Assembly: GCF_019097595.1 (NCBI RefSeq)
Contig: NC_080727.1
Span: forward strand, 9,198,001-9,262,000
From: Hemibagrus wyckioides
Taxonomy: Eukaryota > Chordata > Actinopteri > Siluriformes > Bagridae
Direction: 5' to 3'
Length of the DNA: 64,000 nt
The notes below the pieces were generated by a model. It did not search any database and was not told the DNA's origin. It saw nothing but the letters and a program-made list of their open reading frames with translations. Of this stretch, positions 13,437-26,640 are shown piece by piece (position 1 is the first letter of the stretch; each line of letters starts with the position of its first letter). A program made the position numbers and the translations under genes.

Positions 13437-14255
13437 TTTTCATTCATTGATTTCTCTCCATTAACCGCTTTATCCTGGTCAGAGTGGTGGTCGTGTCATG
13501 AGCCAAGTGTAGGAAATGATAGGTGGTATTTCTGTTCCTGACCTTTGAAGGCAAGCCTCATCCATTACAACCACACACAGATTTTCCACTCCAAAATCTT
13601 AAACACACACATTAGTACAGATATACTGTGTGTACTGTGTCTGTTTACAGATAAATATCAACAACTACACATGGGATCCATTACCGAGATAATTAGTCTG
13701 TTTCTCTTCTGTACACACAGAGATACCACTCACGTTTGAAGAGTGTGATGGAAAACGAACAAAGCAGCCCAATGCAGATGAATCATGTGATCACAGAAAC
13801 AAAACAGTGATTGCGTTTTTCAGTATATATACAGTCGCATATATGAATACTTAACTGAGAGAGCACACATGACCTTTACTTCTAACACTAATTACTTGGA
13901 AGGTTATAAAGGAGGTTAAACATGTAATGGGAAAGTGGAGTGACGTACCAAAAAGCACAAAACATCCTTTCCTTCATTTTCATCAATTTTCTATACTGCA
14001 CAAGGTTACCAGGAACCTGGAACCATTCCCAAGGACAGAGGGCACAAGGTGGGGAAAACCCTTGACAGGGTGTCAACGCATCACAGGGCACACACACACA
14101 CACAGGACAATTTAGAGATGCTGAGCAACCTACAACACATCATGGACTGGGGAGGAAACATACAAACTCTGTGCACAAAGAGTGGAGGTGGGAATTGAAC
14201 CCCCAACCTCAGAGGTGTGAGCCATCCGAGCTAACCAATAAGCGACTGTGCCCCT
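13437..14255 (-). mobile_element. Two SINE relics in reverse orientation
   Basis: A short end fragment at about 13437-13500 ('aaccgctttatcctggtcag') and a longer copy at about 13975-14255 carry landmarks of the 29618-29955 SINE read on the minus strand. The sequence between them is not repeat-like. Confidence 0.6.
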
Positions 14256-15096
14256 GTTTCCTGTACTGTATTGTAAAACACAGCAAGTAAAACAGCCAGT
14301 AAAAACAAGCCTTGTTAAGGGAGCACTGTATTTACACAGAAGGCAAAGAGTTTAAAAATAAATATTGTATACGATTCTTCCCCTCTGTTGGTGTTTTGAT
14401 CAAATTTATGAGGATTATAATGATAGAAAGCAGTCTAAATCTCCCATGGTTTTTCAATTCAGCCTAGATCTAGAATCAGTGAAGGCAACAACATACATCA
14501 TTTTCATACTCATCAAACCATTCAGTGAAGCGTTGTACCCTGTAGATGGGGCATGTTATTCTGGGTGACACCATGCCCATTAGGATAGAAATCATTGTGG
14601 GATAAAGGTAATTAGCCTCAAAAATAGTGTATAGAATTGCAGCAACCCTTCCCTCAACAAGAGGGCATCTGTGCAGTGGTGGGCATAAGTCTACATGAGT
14701 TACATGACTGTATTCAGTGTATTGATCAGTGAACAGTGATTGGTAAGGTGCTTGGCTAGGTTTCTGGTTGGTCATGGTTTTCTTTGCCATACTCCTGTTT
14801 ATATCATGGTTTGCTATTGCTGCCTGAGTGTTTCTAAAAACCTGAACCAGGCTGAGGTAACAGAAGCTACAGTTATGTTGACTACTCTTAGGTCTAATGC
14901 CTACATTGATATGACATTACTATTCTATGCTTGGTACACAGAAAAAAAATTACAACCTATTCTTATTTTGGGATGCATAGTGGAATAATCACCTGGCCAG
15001 AGGTTGTACTACATAGGATAAATACAGAATCTTACTGTAAGTCATCCAAAGGGGAGACTTGTGGGAGTTATCCATGATAATTTGATGATATACACC

Positions 15097-15300
15097 AACA
15101 GGCATAACATTATGAGCACTGAGAGGTGATGTGAATAACACTGATCATCTCCTCATCATGGCACCTGTCAGTGGGTGGGATATATTAGGCAGCAAGTGAA
15201 CATCCTCAAAGTTGATGTGTTAGAAGCAGGAAAAATGGGCAAGCATAAGGATTTGAGCGAGTTTGACGAAGGGCCAAATTGTGATGGCTAGCCTTGGGGG
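15097..15300 (+). mobile_element. 5' end fragment of a Tc1-like element (family A)
   Basis: Starts with a terminal-repeat-like AGGCATAACATTATGAGCAC and runs into a transposase start: ATGGGCAAGCATAAGG followed by codons for DLSEFDEGPNCDG. This is the N-terminal helix-turn-helix region seen also at 50.2 and 53.5 kb. The rest is missing. Confidence 0.75.
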
Positions 15301-16194
15301 TATATTATCTCAAATATGCCCTTCAAGTGTGCACAGTATATGTCAGAAAAAAAAGTATGGATTACCCAGGCTCTCTTTGTGCATAATAAACCATCTCTTT
15401 GACTACACTCTAGGGTTATACAATCTTATCTTATGTTTTTGATAAGCTAGAAAGATTCACAACATATCAGCAAAATGCACCAAAGCACCAGTTACGTTTA
15501 TCCACTCGTTTATTTATTGCCATCTGCATATGGTGGGATGTAGCAGAAAAATGCCCCAATGCCTTGACAGAATCTTTCTTTCTAAAAATTGTCTTTATAA
15601 CCTTTGTACAATGGTGGATCTCTTCATGAAACCCCTGCCCAAAATTTGTCCCTGTAAAAGTGTATTTTAACAGCCTGTGGGAGTTTGTGGGTTGAGGTTT
15701 TGTATAAAGATTGTGATAATGGACAGTAATCGGGGGAATTGCATATTAATATCTGGCCATTTGAATGCCTGCTTTCTATACACTCTGGGTTCATCCTATA
15801 ATGATTTGCTGTCTTTTTTGGTTCCAGTTTCAAGCAAAGACAAGCTGGTTTATGTGGTTTCGCTTTTACCTTGTGTTCTGCATGACTTAGGGCTGAGATT
15901 AGCCTGCTTCAATAAACCGCATATGCGAATTGCCAGACTGATGTGTAATGGTTAGACATCAGCTGATCCTAAACATAATAAACTCTTACAAAAAAGGATT
16001 CCTAAACGGTTCTTTGAATGGTTAATAGTTTTAGTGTTCCAAAAAAGGTTTTCTTTTCGCTTTGTCTAAAGGGTTCAACATAAAACTTTTAAGGGTTCAG
16101 CCAGAGGCAAAGAAGGACTTAATTTATGGTGCTAAATTACTTTTTTTTGGGTACTGCGACAGGTATGTGCTTTCTGTTAGTCTTAACACTTAAC

Positions 16195-16240
16195 ATATAT
16201 AGAAACTTTACCATGCATACATGGTAAGGTTTCTATATAT
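16195..16240. repeat. 21-bp stem hairpin
   Basis: Arms 16195-16215 and 16220-16240 are reverse complements with one mismatch (a G-U pair if transcribed) around a 4-base loop. No flanking transposase was seen. It may be the folded-back remnant of a small inverted-repeat element. Confidence 0.7.
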
Positions 16241-17524
16241 ATTTATTCACAGGCAATGGAATATGTGGATTAATGGTGTGGTGTATTAAAGTGTGCGTGT
16301 TCAAGTGTGCATTTTTCTCTGTTAATGTCTTTTACAGAGCCCACAATACCTTAGAAAGTGCACAGAATATCCAGACGTTTTTTTTTTTTTTTTTCCCTTT
16401 CAGAACATTGCGAAAACATTTTCACAAACAGGAATATGTCATATATCAGATGTTTAAAAAAAGATGGATTTTTTATTATTGTTTGTTTTTCTTTTTGTGT
16501 CATCTGGAATAGAAAAACTTGGATTAAAAAGAGCATACGAGCATTCTGCCTAGCTAGCCTCAGTTGGGAAGCCATTCAATAGGTCGAAAATCTTGTGCCA
16601 GCCAAAGTTATAGATATGTAAATACCTGGGAATAACTTTATATGTACGTCCATACTCAAGCTATATGCATAAAATGCAAATACAATGATTACAACTGTGG
16701 AAAAAATGTACTATACACTGTCAGCAGTTTGGATCTAAGAAACTCAAGAAATAACACTGGTCATGTGGAAATAAGCAATGCCCCACAAATAAGCTGTACC
16801 ATGAAGACATCTGAAGACATAAACAACAAACAATTACTAGAGTTACAAAATGTATACAGCTTGTTACACATCAATCATTACACATCTAAAATATAACCAT
16901 AAAGAGTGTTAAATTAGTTCTAAAAGTCCAAAGCAGATGTGAAAAACTTGTCTAAATGAGCAGAAACTGTTTACTGTACACTGTTACTGATTATAAGTGC
17001 TGTTTTTGTTCTTTTTCCCACTCCACAGAGAGCAGTAAACCTGCCATCTCATACATAAACCAACTAAACACACACACACACACACACAAACACCATGAAC
17101 TAGATCATCTCTGATGCACACATTCTCACATGGTGCATGTGCATGTGTGTATTAAAATATATATTCCTCTTGGGGCCTAATAAAAAATACACTCACCATG
17201 TGTTTATGCAATGCCTTGTGAATACGCAACTGGCTGTTTTATTGAAGAGGAACTTTTTCCGAATTTTCATATAATCTACTTGCTGAGTAAAAAAATAAGC
17301 AAAAGTGTATTTTCTAAGTTCTTTACAAAGTATTTAAAGCTCAAGAAGTTCCTCTCAACTCTCTGTATAAAAAGTTAATTCATGGGCCAATCCACGTGGC
17401 ACTACTTCAAGCACTGCATTCAACCCAGTAGGAGCTGAGATAATGGCAGTATTTTGGTGATCCAGCAACATGCTATGTGTTTCGTTTGCAACTCCCTTTT
17501 ATTTCGATTGCCTATCATATACTA

Positions 17525-17975
17525 TATGCCCAAAAGATTATAGACAAATTCATCACAACCATATCTCCTTTCTGAACACCCCTATTTAGGTTTAGTCTCT
17601 ATTTGCTTTTAGTAATATCCTCTAGTCTCCTGTGAAGGCTTTTCACTAGTTTTTGGAGTGTGTCTGTGGGGATTTGTGTTCATTCAGCTATAACGGCATT
17701 AATGATATGATGTCAGGTTTTCGGGTTGGGTGAGGATGTTTGGGGTTTCGTCGCTGTTTCAGTTCATCCCAAAGGTGTTCAATGGGGTTGAGGTCAGGGA
17801 TCTGTGCAGACCGTTTTGACAAACCATGTCTTCATGGAGCTCTGTCATGTGTGCACAGGAGCTCTGTCATGCTGAAACATGTTTGGGCCACTTAGTCCCA
17901 GTGAAGCAAAACACTAGAAGTCATCCTATACAACTTTATGGCAACACTTTGGGGAAGACCCACATATGTACGTGA
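17525..17975 (-). mobile_element. Tc1-like relic (family B), C-terminal transposase fragment
   Basis: The minus strand encodes DLNPIEHLWDEL around 17762-17798, the Tc1 motif holding the third catalytic acidic residue, followed toward 17525 by the terminal-repeat region ('tatgcccaaaagattatagac'). Frames are broken and the N-terminal half is absent. A second fragment of the family is at 54940-55140. Confidence 0.75.
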
Positions 17976-19084
17976 TGGCCAAAATTTCTAAAAACAAAAG
18001 TTACAAATAGTGTAGCTTTCTTTTAGATGGATTACCAAGTGACCTGTTGTACAGTATATAAGAAAGGGGCAGTGTGTGGAAGTGTGTTTATTCAATTTTT
18101 TTTTACAAGGTTCTCATTTGTGTTCTGTGCAAGAGAGCTGCCAAAGAAAACCATGTGTCAAACCGAGTTCATTTAAATTATGCTCAACACACACACACAC
18201 ACACAGAAATAATCAGTACTCGTGACCTCAGTGAAATGAATAATAATGAATGACATCTGAATGCCTTCATGAACCTGGCTGTCACTGTGTTTACGGAAAT
18301 GGACTCAGTCTGTAGCTGATTCTGAAATGACACCCTATCCCTATAAACTACACAAGTTAGTAGTGTTCACTCTGTAATTAGGCTACCATATGTGGACTAG
18401 GAGGTTGTTTGACATTTAGATGAAGTAGACACCTGGTCACTGAGGAAGTAACATAAGGTTTAAAAGCTTCCTTCTACTATTTGACATATTATTAATCAAA
18501 TAACAAGACAGAGTTTAAAACAAGGCATACAACATGCGACAGGATATTACAGAGCTCTTCAAAAACTCACTAAATACATTTAAGTTTGAAGCATGAACCC
18601 GGGTTAGAAATGTGGTTAGAGGAAAGCTGTAAATCTCTAACACTGTTAATGTCAATAAGGAATTATGTAAGGAATAAAACACAACAGTGTGTTCTGTTAT
18701 AGGACAACAATCAAATCAAATAAAACAACTTGAGGTGTATTCCTTTTATTTCACAATATTCTGCCAGTCAGTATAATTTTTAATTGATTAATGAACTTCA
18801 TGTTATACCTTGAAGCATCTCTTAAAGAAAGTTTTATTACATCAAAAATGGCATGTTAAACAACAATATTTTAACATGCTTATTATTAGATAGAATTATT
18901 ATTTTGCTAGTTTGCAAAATTCTAAATGATGCAAAATCCAATATGCCAATGGGTGCATGACTCAAGGATTCAATAGAAAAAAGATTACAACTCTAGGACA
19001 AATGGTTCAGAGGTTATAAGAAAAAATGGACCTTGAAGATTTGCCTGTTGGTGGGGCTACAGAGATGGATGGATTGACCCCATC

Positions 19085-19085
19085 A

Positions 19086-19180
<95 letters not shown>

Positions 19181-19181
19181 C
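19085..19181. repeat. AAAG tetranucleotide microsatellite
   Basis: About 24 uninterrupted AAAG units. Open frames through it are poly-Lys/Glu/Arg or poly-Phe/Leu/Ser artefacts. Confidence 0.97.
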
Positions 19182-19453
19182 TGTTGCCAAGCTGAATATA
19201 ATTCTTCATTCCTATGACTTCATTAATGCCTTTCACAGAGTACAAAGTGGAATAATTCTAGGAAATATTGAAAATAATAGAAGGAAACATTGTTAAAATG
19301 GACAATTCTGAAAACAAAAAATGCACTTAAGCCTTAAGCCAAGAGCTCAGCTTTCAGCCTTAAGAAGAAATGCCAGTGTATTTCACTACACTGCCCATAA
19401 ACACTCCAGACTCAGTCTAGTAGATTTAGTATTTCCTTGTTAGATTTTCTAGA

Positions 19454-19608
19454 TTATGTTTTTAAGATTGGTTTTTCCCAGCGGAATCCAACCCACAGAT
19501 ATCCACCTACTGTATATACATTATGCAATAATATCATGTATTACAAAATAAATGCTAAAAATGTGTATTGTAGTGGAATTGTAGCGCCCTCTTCTGCTTA
19601 GATCTATA
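19454..19608 (+). repeat. Left arm of a 155-bp inverted duplication around the Tc1 element
   Basis: This segment, from TTATGTTTTTAAGATTGG to GCTTAGATCTATA, reappears as its near-perfect reverse complement at 21334-21489. The two arms enclose an AT repeat and the whole Tc1 element. Confidence 0.9.
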
Positions 19609-19653
19609 ATATCCAAAATATTTCTATGATGTGAGGAATCATCTCTCTCTCTT

Positions 19654-19660
<7 letters not shown>

Positions 19661-19718
<58 letters not shown>
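19661..19718. repeat. AT dinucleotide repeat, Tc1 target site
   Basis: About 29 TA units abutting the left end of the Tc1 element; a shorter TA run (about 21323-21337) abuts the right end. Tc1 elements insert at TA, so the repeat is a natural target, though the exact TA duplicated cannot be assigned. Confidence 0.95.
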
Positions 19719-21322
<1,604 letters not shown>

Positions 21323-21333
21323 TATATATATAT

Positions 21334-21489
21334 ATATAGATCTAAGCAGAAGAGGGCGCTACAATTCCACTACAATACACATTTTTAGCATTTATTTTGT
21401 AATACATGATATTATTGCATAATGTATATACAGTAGGTGGATATCTGTGGGTTGGATTCCGCTGGGAAAAACCAATCTTAAAAACATAA
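21334..21489 (-). repeat. Right arm of the inverted duplication
   Basis: Near-perfect reverse complement of 19454-19608. The copies diverge abruptly outside the arms: left flank TTGTTAGATTTTCTAGA, right flank AATCTTAAAACATATAT. The arms are therefore a bounded duplication rather than part of a longer palindrome. Confidence 0.9.
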
Positions 21490-21500
21490 CTTAATCTTAA

Positions 21501-21549
<49 letters not shown>

Positions 21550-21690
21550 CCATTTAGACAGCTCCATCAGTGGACACTGTTCCAATTGTCAAGTCAGCTC
21601 CATCAGTGGACACCATCCCAGTTGTCAAGACAGCTCCCCACTATCCAAGCCATTGAGACAGCCTCCTCAGTAGTTCCAGCTACTGGAAAC
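21490..21690. repeat. AT repeat and a two-copy 36-bp tandem repeat
   Basis: TA dinucleotides at about 21505-21547, then two imperfect 36-base units (21559-21594 and 21595-21630, core AGCTCCATCAGTGGACAC) and a decayed third. No coding potential was seen. Confidence 0.8.
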
Positions 21691-21995
21691 ACCTAAAGCT
21701 GCAAATGAAGACTTTTACAACTCTAGCATCTGTGGATTAATTGCAGCTAGATGAGAACACAAAAGTAGGAAAACACACACACAAAGAACAATAGCAATAT
21801 TCTGCTTGCTTAATATTACAAAATAGTGTATAATAGATTATGGTTCTACTCTAACTGTTTATGTAAGAATAAAAATAAAAATAATAACAATAATAATAAT
21901 AAACTCCAAGTGATATCGTTGATATGACGAATAGCTTTGTCCATTTGGGAATAATCCCAGATGTAGGTACCAGATGTTATGTAGTACCTGTTGTC

Positions 21996-22144
<149 letters not shown>

Positions 22145-24595
22145 TTTTTTTAGTTGTATTTCATTTGTAGTAGAGACACAGTCTGCGGTTGGTCACATCT
22201 TGGATGAGACCTGTAACAGAAAAAGAAGAGTGGGATGTGATAAATAATAATAGAAACTGTTTCAACTGTCACACAAAATGTGAACTGTGTGAAGTTTTAA
22301 ATATGATCATGGAGGGATTTTTAACAGGATGATGAGTAAATATTTTAGAGAAAGTCAGTAAACTAAAGGTAGCCAGTATCTAAAGCAAACTTCACATTTG
22401 ATGTAGAGTAGAATAAAATAGAATTTGTATAGAATATGACAGCTACTGTAGAATGGTAAATTCATACTCACCGTCAAGCTCTGTTTGTACAATTCGGTGC
22501 TTTTCCAGAGTATTTTTGACTTCTGCCATCAGCCATGGAAGAAATCCAGTTTCTATATCTGATGTAAAGAAAATGAGTATATTTTAGTGGTATAATGAAC
22601 TGCTTGACTAATTGCTTTTCTTCTCTGACACATACATTTTGTGTTAATGTTTTGCATATTTTTAATTATTAATGGTTATAGCTAGTGTTCATTTAAATTT
22701 GGAAACATCCTAGAACCCAGAGAACAGAAGTGTTAGTCTCACGTCTGCTCTAGGTTTTGTTCTGGTTAGGTACAGAACAAAGTATTTTCTTTGCATGACA
22801 GTAAATTAGAAACACACCTCTCCGCACTGGGTCGTAGAAATATCCATCGTCTCTCAGTTTCGAATAGACTGAGGGGAGCAGGTCAGCAAGATAATGCTGA
22901 CTGAATGTTCTAACAGCAATTTTCTCTGCTGTCTCTCTTTCCTTCTTCAAGACCATCCTTTGCTGCTCAACCCTCCGAGCCTGCATTTGGAAGACGTCAA
23001 ATTTGTGTTCAGTTTGTACAAAGATTTTATTTCAGTCTTGTTCTGAATAACATGCCTATAATAGGCATATATCTGTCTAAAGACTCTAAAGATTAATCAA
23101 TTTTAATTCTTATTTATTATCTATCCAGAACTGCTGAAGACTGACCATGTCATTTTTTAAAAATGGGAAATGGGCAAAATGAGAATTCCAGCTGGACATG
23201 ATGCAGTTGATCTTACCTTCTCCTCTCTGTGGCACCTCTCCTGCTCCTCCAGTCATTGAATTTCAACCAATTCAGCATTATGCAACTCCTGGAAAGCACG
23301 CTGCTGAGCCCTCAACCCAGCCAGCTCCTCCTCCTCCAGTACTCCCAGTAAAGCCTGCTCCATGGTCTTTCCTATCAAGACCTGCAGCACTGGCTGAACC
23401 TCCAGATCAAAGTCAAACAGTTGTAACCAAGAAAGACACCAACTTTATTAGTCGCACACTTATTATGTTGAAACAGCTAGACACTGCAAAGTAGGAAGTT
23501 GTCTCTTCTGCAGACTGGAGAGGGAGATTTGGTGTTTATATATAAAATCCATACACAATAAACAAACCTGTTAAAAAGTGGCCATAACTACTGTATTACG
23601 GTGAAAAAAACATTAACCGTGTTGACGAATAATGAATAAGTTATCTGTACCTCTCCATCTTCTATCTGGGTCGCTGCATCTTTGCCAGTTTTGGCAGGAA
23701 TAAAAAGGGGTGTTGATGGTTTGTCCAGAAATTCATTTGTCTGGCATGCCACACTGACCTCCTCGATATGATCACTCAGCTCCTCCAGGTATAGTTCTAG
23801 GACAGAAATCAGACTTAGCCTGGTGCACAGATTAGCATATGCTCAAGGGCCCAACAGTGATAGTGCTGGACTTTCAATTTATAAACAATTCAAGCAGTAC
23901 GAATAAAATGGAAGATTGATTTTTTTTACATTTGCTTCTCAAATTGTTTATATCCTAGACTCTAGGGACAAACAGATAGCATTGCTGAGTTTAAACTCAA
24001 AGTACACAGGAAGTACACTGTGTAAACTTGTGAAGTACGTCTTTGCTAATTGGATTTTCAGCACATTATATACATGTCATAAGCATATTATATTTTAAAG
24101 ATTAAAGATTAATGCAACCACTTCAGCTAGATAGTAAAATAAACCGTTTGCTATAAACACATGGTTATCAGTGTGGGATCCATAAAGCACAGCTACACTT
24201 GCTGTATTTTTAATTCTGTTACATTGATGGAAATCACACCTCACTGTTATACTAAGCTGTTATATTTACTGAGGTTTTTATAGTTATTAGTTTATTTGAC
24301 TGCTCATGGTAGTGCTGGACAGTTAATGAGGAGCAAAATGTTTGAGAGTCCTTGGTATAAGCATGTTCTAGCTTATTGATGTGTTTCATGAAATTAATGA
24401 CAGAGAAGGCCTAAACATTATATATACAAGCTGAACACTTTTAGAAAAGTTTCATTGATTAGTAAATCGCTACCAGTCTGAACATCTATGTGTTTTCTGT
24501 TTTGATGTTTGCCTGAACTTTCTGACTGAAACTTCTTTTTTGTGCCCTTTCTTCCTGCAACTCGTCTCCTTGCTTCCTGCTGCTGTTGGATCTTG

Positions 24596-26144
24596 TGGCA
24601 GGGCATTCAGGCGATCACCAACTACAGGACAACTTCACCTGCCTGTGACAGTGACGCCTCCCTTCCAGATGCGCTGAACGACTTCTACGTTCGGTTTGAG
24701 GCATAGAACAACACAACAGCGAGGAAGACCATCCCTCCTCCTAATGACCCAGTGCTTTGTCTCACCACGGCTGACGTGAGGAGAACTCTATACAGAGTTA
24801 ACCCACGGAAGTCCGCTGGACCAGACAACATTCCTGGCAGAGTTCTCAGGGAGTGTGCGGAGCAGCTAGCAGATGTCTTCACTGACATCTTCAACATCTC
24901 ACTGAGCAGCTCCATCATCCCTACGTGCCTCAAGACAACGACCATCGTCCCTGTGCCAAAGAAGTCCACGGTTTCCTGCCTCAATGACTACCGTCCCGTC
25001 GCACTCACACCAATCGTGATGAAATGCTTCGAGAGGCTCGTCATGAGGCACATCAAGTCACAGCTACCACCCTTGCTGGACCCTTTGCAGTTTGCGTATC
25101 GTCCTAACCGTTCCACGGAAGACGCCATCACCACAACCCTCCATCTGGCCCTCACACACCTGGACTGCAAAGACTCCTACGTTCGAATGCTGTTCATAGA
25201 TTTCAGTTCAGCATTCAACACAATCATCCCTCAGCAACTGGTTAAGAAGCTGAGTCTCCTGGGCCTGAACACCTCTCTCTGCAACTGGATCCTGGATTTC
25301 CTGACTGGGAGACTTCAGTCAGTCCGGATCGGGAGCAGTATCTCCAGCACCACCACACTGAGCACTGGAGCTCCTCCATTGGTGTGTGCTCAGTCCATTG
25401 CTGTTCACTCTGCTGACTCACGACTGTGCAGCAATGCACAGCTCCAACCACATCGTCAAGTTTGCCGATGACACGACCGTGGTGGGTCTCATCAGCAAGA
25501 ACGACGAGTCAGCATACAGAGAGGAGGTGCAACATCTAACAGCCTGGTGCAGAGCCAACAACCTCTCCCTGAACGTCGACAAGATCAAAGAGATGGTTGT
25601 TGACTTCAGGAGAGCACGGTGTGACCATTCTCCGCTGTCCATCGATGGCTCCTCTGTGGAGATCATCAAGAGCATCAAATTCCTTGGTGTCCATCTGGCG
25701 GAGAACTTCACCTGGTCACTCAACACCAGCTCCATCACCAAGAAAGCCCAGCAGCGCCTCTACTTCCTGAGGAGGCTGAGTAAAGCCCATCTCCCTCCCC
25801 CCATCCTGTCTGTGTTCTACAGAGGGACCATCGAGAGCGTCCTGAGCAGCTGCATCACTGCCTGGTTTGGGAACTGCACCGTCTCAGATCGCAAGACCCT
25901 TCAGCGGATAGTGAGGACAGCTGAGAAGATCATCGGAGTCTCTCTCCCCTCTATCACAGACACTTACACCGCACGCTGCATCCGCAAAGCCATCAGCATT
26001 GTGGCTGACCCCACACACCCCTCACACACACTCTTCACCCTCCTGCCATCTGGAAAGAGGTACTGGAGCATTCGGGCCCTCACAACCAGACTGTGTAACA
26101 GTTTCTTTCCTCAAGCCATTAGGCTCCTCAACACCCGGGACTGA
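24596..26144 (+). pseudogene. LINE reverse transcriptase fragment
   Basis: Typical non-LTR RT blocks in order: [60 protein letters not shown] (block with the first catalytic Asp) and KFADDT (the FADD active site, intact). Breaks: a stop near 24703 and a frameshift near 25380-25390 in the conserved GAPQG block, where the continuing frame picks up at LSPLLFTLL. The C-terminal region runs to a stop at 26144. There is no endonuclease domain because of 5' truncation. Confidence 0.88.
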
Positions 26145-26640
26145 ACTGTTCTACACTCTCACACACACTCTCACTCAGGACTGAACTGTTCTACACTCTC
26201 ACACACTCTCACTCAGGACTGAACTGTTCTACACTCTCACACACACTCTCACTCAGGACTGAACTGTTCTACACTCTCACACACACTCTCACTCAGGACT
26301 GAACTGTTCTACACTCTCACACACACTCTCACTCAGGACTGAACTGTTCTACACTCTCACACACACTCTCACTCAGGACTGAACTGTTCTACACTCTCAC
26401 ACACACTCTCACTCAGGACTGAACTGTTCTACACTCTCACACACACTCTCACTCAGGACTGAACTGTTCTACACTCTCACACACACTCTCACTCAGGACT
26501 GAACTGTTCTACACTCTCACACACACTCTCACTCAGGACTGAACTGTTCTACACTCTCACACACACTCTCACTCAGGACTGAACTGTTCTACACTCTCTC
26601 ACACACACACACTCTCACTCAGGACTGAACTGTATACTAA
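26143..26640 (+). repeat. 40-bp minisatellite in the LINE 3' region
   Basis: About twelve units of 38-45 bases, most exactly 40, each starting GAACTGTTCTACACTCTCAC. It begins at the RT stop codon, so the first unit overlaps the end of the LINE ORF. Confidence 0.95.

Larger units (their letters stand above)
8897..19453. other. Gene-free intergenic stretch
   Basis: Between the thbs4 5' end and the inverted duplication I found no exon with plausible splice sites and no long open frame resembling a known protein. Content is AT-rich unique DNA plus the repeats listed separately (SINEs at 10.5 and 14.0 kb, an interspersed repeat at 12.6 kb, Tc1 relics at 15.1 and 17.5 kb, a hairpin at 16.2 kb, microsatellites). 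Distal regulatory elements cannot be excluded from one sequence. Confidence 0.6.

Noticed and set aside
26143..26640. Regular 40-bp repeats that might suggest a CRISPR array
   Set aside because: Units are head-to-tail without unique spacers, in a vertebrate LINE 3' region; it is a minisatellite.
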